Below are positions 61,701 to 64,000 of a stretch of DNA of 64,000 nt, one piece after another. The DNA comes from Pseudogracilibacillus sp037072025 (lineage in GTDB: Bacteria; Bacillota; Bacilli; Bacillales; Amphibacillaceae). The notes under the pieces were generated by a model. It was given only the letters and a program-made list of their open reading frames with translations, ran no database searches and was not told where the DNA came from. The position numbers were made by a program, and so were the translations under genes. Where the stretch lies: contig NZ_JAXHDD010000023.1 of the NCBI RefSeq assembly GCF_037072025.1, positions 1 to 64,000 of the forward strand, in the 5' to 3' direction. Within the stretch, counting starts at the first letter, position 1; the number at the start of each line of letters is the position of its first letter.

Positions 61701-62414
61701 ATGAACCCGGTTATTGGAATTACACCATCGATCAATGAAGACAGCCATACTTATTTTGTTAATATCGATAATATGAATGCGATCGTACAATCAGGAGGAA
61801 CACCAATTATTTTACCTTTAATAGTTTCAACGCATAATATTAATCAAATTGCAGACATGATTGATGGTTTATATTTAACTGGTGGAAACGATATTGATCC
61901 AACATTATTTAATGAAGAGCCACATCCGAAACTAGGTAGAATTAACCCTGCGCGTGATGAGTATGAGATTGTGATGACGAAAAAAATGATTGAAAAGAAT
62001 AAGCCGATATTAGGTGTTTGCAGAGGGAGTCAAATTTTAAATATTGCGCTGGGTGGAACCATGTATCAAGATATTTATACACAAAAAGAAGGGGAACTAC
62101 TGCAACATCAGCAAAATGCCCCTGCAGATCATTCATCTCACTATATACATGTAGCTGAAAATAGTTTATTATCTCGTTTAGTAGGCAAAGATAAAATAAA
62201 AGTGAATAGTAGACATCATCAAGCGAATGACAAACTCGGTTCTACATTAATGGTTAGTGGAACAGCGAGTGATGGTGTGATAGAAGCGATAGAAGGGGAT
62301 TCTGAAACATTTGTACTTGGACTTCAATGGCACCCGGAGAATTTAATAAATAAAGGCGATGAGTCTTCTAAAAATATATATGCTGGTTTTATTCATTCAT
62401 GTAAAAGTAAGTAA
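61701..62414 (+). CDS. Gamma-glutamyl hydrolase-type class I amidotransferase (C26)
   Basis: A 237-residue peptidase C26/PuuD-type enzyme. Nucleophile C107 is in GVCRGSQILN, with GLQWHPEN for the His and Glu. LTGGNDIDP is the family oxyanion motif. It cleaves gamma-glutamyl amides; in this setting gamma-D-glutamyl linkages of stem peptides are a reasonable guess. AAGGAGG before the ATG. Last gene of the peptide cluster. Confidence 0.9.
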   Translation: MNPVIGITPSINEDSHTYFVNIDNMNAIVQSGGTPIILPLIVSTHNINQIADMIDGLYLTGGNDIDPTLFNEEPHPKLGRINPARDEYEIVMTKKMIEKNKPILGVCRGSQILNIALGGTMYQDIYTQKEGELLQHQQNAPADHSSHYIHVAENSLLSRLVGKDKIKVNSRHHQANDKLGSTLMVSGTASDGVIEAIEGDSETFVLGLQWHPENLINKGDESSKNIYAGFIHSCKSK

Positions 62415-62432
62415 AAGTTATTTTGCATGAAA

Positions 62433-62477
62433 ATATCCTCCATCTCGTAACAAGTACACAACCGATTTGGAGGATAT
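62433..62477. terminator. Convergent terminator
   Basis: ATATCCTCCA pairs with TTGGAGGATAT around a loop of about 24 nt between the C26 gene and hisC. Confidence 0.55.
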
Positions 62478-62512
62478 GTTGTTTAAATTAAGCGATTTAA
62501 TTGAACGCAAAA

Positions 62513-63571
62513 TTAAATTAATATGTGTTTAATCTCTTCTATTAATTGTTGCATTTCTTCATCCGTACCAATTGTTATTCTAACAAAGTTGTTGATAGGT
62601 TCTTTTCCGAAATAACGGATGAGAATATCTTTGTCGCGTAATTCTTTATACAATGTTTCTGCTTCCATATCTTGATGACTCGCAAAAACAAAGTTTGTTG
62701 CGGATGGAAGAACTTGAAACCCAAGCTTTTCAAGTTGATCGGTTGTCCAACCTCTTGTTTTAATAATTTTCTCGGTTGTTTCTTCAAAATATGGTTTATC
62801 GTTAATCGCTGCAGTCGCTCCGGTCATTGCTAAGCGGTCAACTGGATATGAGTTGAACGAGTCTTTCATTCGAATCAGTGCCTGAATCAATTGTTCATTC
62901 CCTAATGCAAAACCAACTCTTAGACCAGCCAGTGACCGTGATTTGGACATCGTTTGTACAACGAGCAAGTTATCGTATTTATTAACGAGCGATACTGCCG
63001 ATTTAGGAGCGAAGTCGATGTATGCTTCATCTACAATGACAACCGTATCTGGATTGTTTTTCACAATTTCTTCAACTTGCTCAAGGGCTAAGTAGATACT
63101 AGTTGGAGCATTTGGATTTGGAAAAATCACTCCACCTTTGGACTTAAAAAATGCTTCTGTATGAATGGTGAAATCTTCGTTTAATGCAACTTCTGTATAC
63201 GGAATATTAAATAGTTTTGCATACACTGGATAAAAACTGTATGTTATATTGGGGAATAAAATTTCCTTGCCTGGTTCGAAAAAAGCCATAAAAGAAAATG
63301 CTAATACTTCATCAGAACCATTTCCGATAAAGACATTTTCCATCTTCAAATGATAATATTTGGCGATCTCCCCTCGTAAATTTTCCATAGTTGGGGAGGG
63401 ATATAACCGTAAATCCTTCCCAACTTCAGAAGTGATAGCTTCAATTACACTAGGAGAAGGTGGGTATGGGTTTTCGTTCGTATTTAATTTTAAAATATTT
63501 TCTTTATTTACCTGTTCCCCAGGGATGTATGGTTTAGCCCTCTTTGTCATAGAACTCCATAGTCTAGTCAT
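62513..63571 (-). CDS. hisC: Histidinol-phosphate aminotransferase
   Basis: A 352-residue class I/II aminotransferase for histidine biosynthesis. Motifs are LNTNENPYPPSP, GNGSDE, FPNPNAPTS, DEAYIDF, and the PLP Lys in TMSKSRSLAGLRVG. The ATG at 63571 after AGGAAG is preferred over 63613. Its start overlaps the end of hisIE by 8 nt, so it is coupled to the his genes lying beyond the window. Confidence 0.92.
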   Translation of the reverse strand: MTRLWSSMTKRAKPYIPGEQVNKENILKLNTNENPYPPSPSVIEAITSEVGKDLRLYPSPTMENLRGEIAKYYHLKMENVFIGNGSDEVLAFSFMAFFEPGKEILFPNITYSFYPVYAKLFNIPYTEVALNEDFTIHTEAFFKSKGGVIFPNPNAPTSIYLALEQVEEIVKNNPDTVVIVDEAYIDFAPKSAVSLVNKYDNLLVVQTMSKSRSLAGLRVGFALGNEQLIQALIRMKDSFNSYPVDRLAMTGATAAINDKPYFEETTEKIIKTRGWTTDQLEKLGFQVLPSATNFVFASHQDMEAETLYKELRDKDILIRYFGKEPINNFVRITIGTDEEMQQLIEEIKHILI

Positions 63572-64000
63572 TTTTATCTTCCTTTTTCTGAACATGACGT
63601 TCGTATAAAACATCTTTTATATCGGAGAGGCTAACCCCAGTAATATTCATTAATACGAGCGTATGGTAAACAAGATCGGCAATTTCCCATTTGATTTCTT
63701 CTTTATCATTATTTTTTGCACCAATAATGACCTCGCTTGCTTCTTCACCGACTTTTTTCAATACTTTATCGATACCTTCATTAAATAGGTAGGTTGTATA
63801 GGAACCTTCCACTGGGTTATTTCGGCGTGCTTCAATAACATCAACAATCGTATGAATCACTTCACGTTTTGAAAAGTCTTTTTCATTAACAATATTAAAA
63901 AAACAAGATTCTTCCCCTGTATGGCATGCTGGTCCAAGGGGATCGACTGTTACAAGTAGGGCATCTTGGTCACAGTCAAGGGCAATACTCTTTACTTTTT
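63564..64000 (-). CDS. hisI: Bifunctional PRA-CH/PRA-PH (HisIE), 5' end beyond window
   Basis: The visible 145 residues begin inside the HisI cyclohydrolase domain, with ALDCDQDALLVTVDPLGPACHTG and ESCFF (metal Asp/Cys set). A HisE pyrophosphohydrolase domain follows (YTTYLFNEGIDKVLKKVGEE, ADLVYHTLVLM). These are steps 2 and 3 of histidine synthesis. The start codon lies outside the window. Confidence 0.92.
   Translation of the reverse strand, partial: KVKSIALDCDQDALLVTVDPLGPACHTGEESCFFNIVNEKDFSKREVIHTIVDVIEARRNNPVEGSYTTYLFNEGIDKVLKKVGEEASEVIIGAKNNDKEEIKWEIADLVYHTLVLMNITGVSLSDIKDVLYERHVQKKEDKND

Overview
This window is a low-GC, gene-dense chromosome segment that looks like a Bacillaceae member (Bacillus, Oceanobacillus or Virgibacillus type). 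The reasons are strong AGGAGG ribosome sites, frequent TTG/GTG starts, a leucine T-box in front of leuA, a Fur- and Pho-box style of regulation, a LutR/lutABC lactate operon, a Bce-type antibiotic-sensing module, and a dpp-type peptide transporter. I see no rRNA, tRNA, prophage or CRISPR. Genus is inferred from gene content only.

Layout. 1-1.6 kb is a graveyard: the C-terminal tail of a polymorphic toxin, its frameshifted DUF2247-like immunity gene, a frameshifted small membrane protein, and an IS1182-family transposase relic. 1.6-6.4 kb holds a nitroreductase, an orphan PTS EIIC-like membrane protein, a guanine-deaminase-like enzyme, a fructosamine-kinase-like protein, a DUF2269 membrane protein and an MBL hydrolase. 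6.7-13.5 kb carries a dicarboxylate-type symporter, a VanY-like lipoprotein, peptidase T, and two sulfurtransferase paralogues flanking a tag glycosylase gene. 13.6-22.7 kb is a short-chain fatty acid/acetoacetate catabolic block: LysR, thiolase, scoAB, atoE, a PucR-type regulator and an acyl-CoA ligase, with two cre-like sites. 23-27.7 kb has T-box-controlled leuA, a decayed chemoreceptor gene, isopentenyl-diphosphate isomerase (fni) and a DsbA-family protein.

27.9-32.9 kb is iron-siderophore uptake: a Fur-box promoter leads into a wrecked FecCD permease gene, interrupted by a repeat, and then an intact ATPase. A second Fur-box promoter drives a binding protein and two permeases. 33-37.3 kb has a dus gene scrap and then pstSCAB behind a four-repeat Pho box. 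37.36-38.13 kb is a striking non-coding array of about 38 units of 20 bp. 38.2-41.8 kb is lutRABC with two LutR-type operators. 42-49 kb has a SurA-like lipoprotein, brnQ and a bceRSAB-like module with a matching operator. 49.1-62.4 kb is a LysR regulator divergent from a dipeptide ABC transporter, followed by six peptide/amide hydrolases of different folds. These point to import and dismantling of D-amino-acid-containing or cell-wall peptides. 62.5 kb to the right edge is hisC and a partial hisIE.

Three dispersed non-coding repeat families run through the window. Family A has four copies, three of them beginning within 4 bp after a stop codon. Family B has four good copies plus a degenerate trace and carries a strong hairpin; one copy breaks a permease gene. 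A possible third family (C) has one copy, inside the peptide locus.
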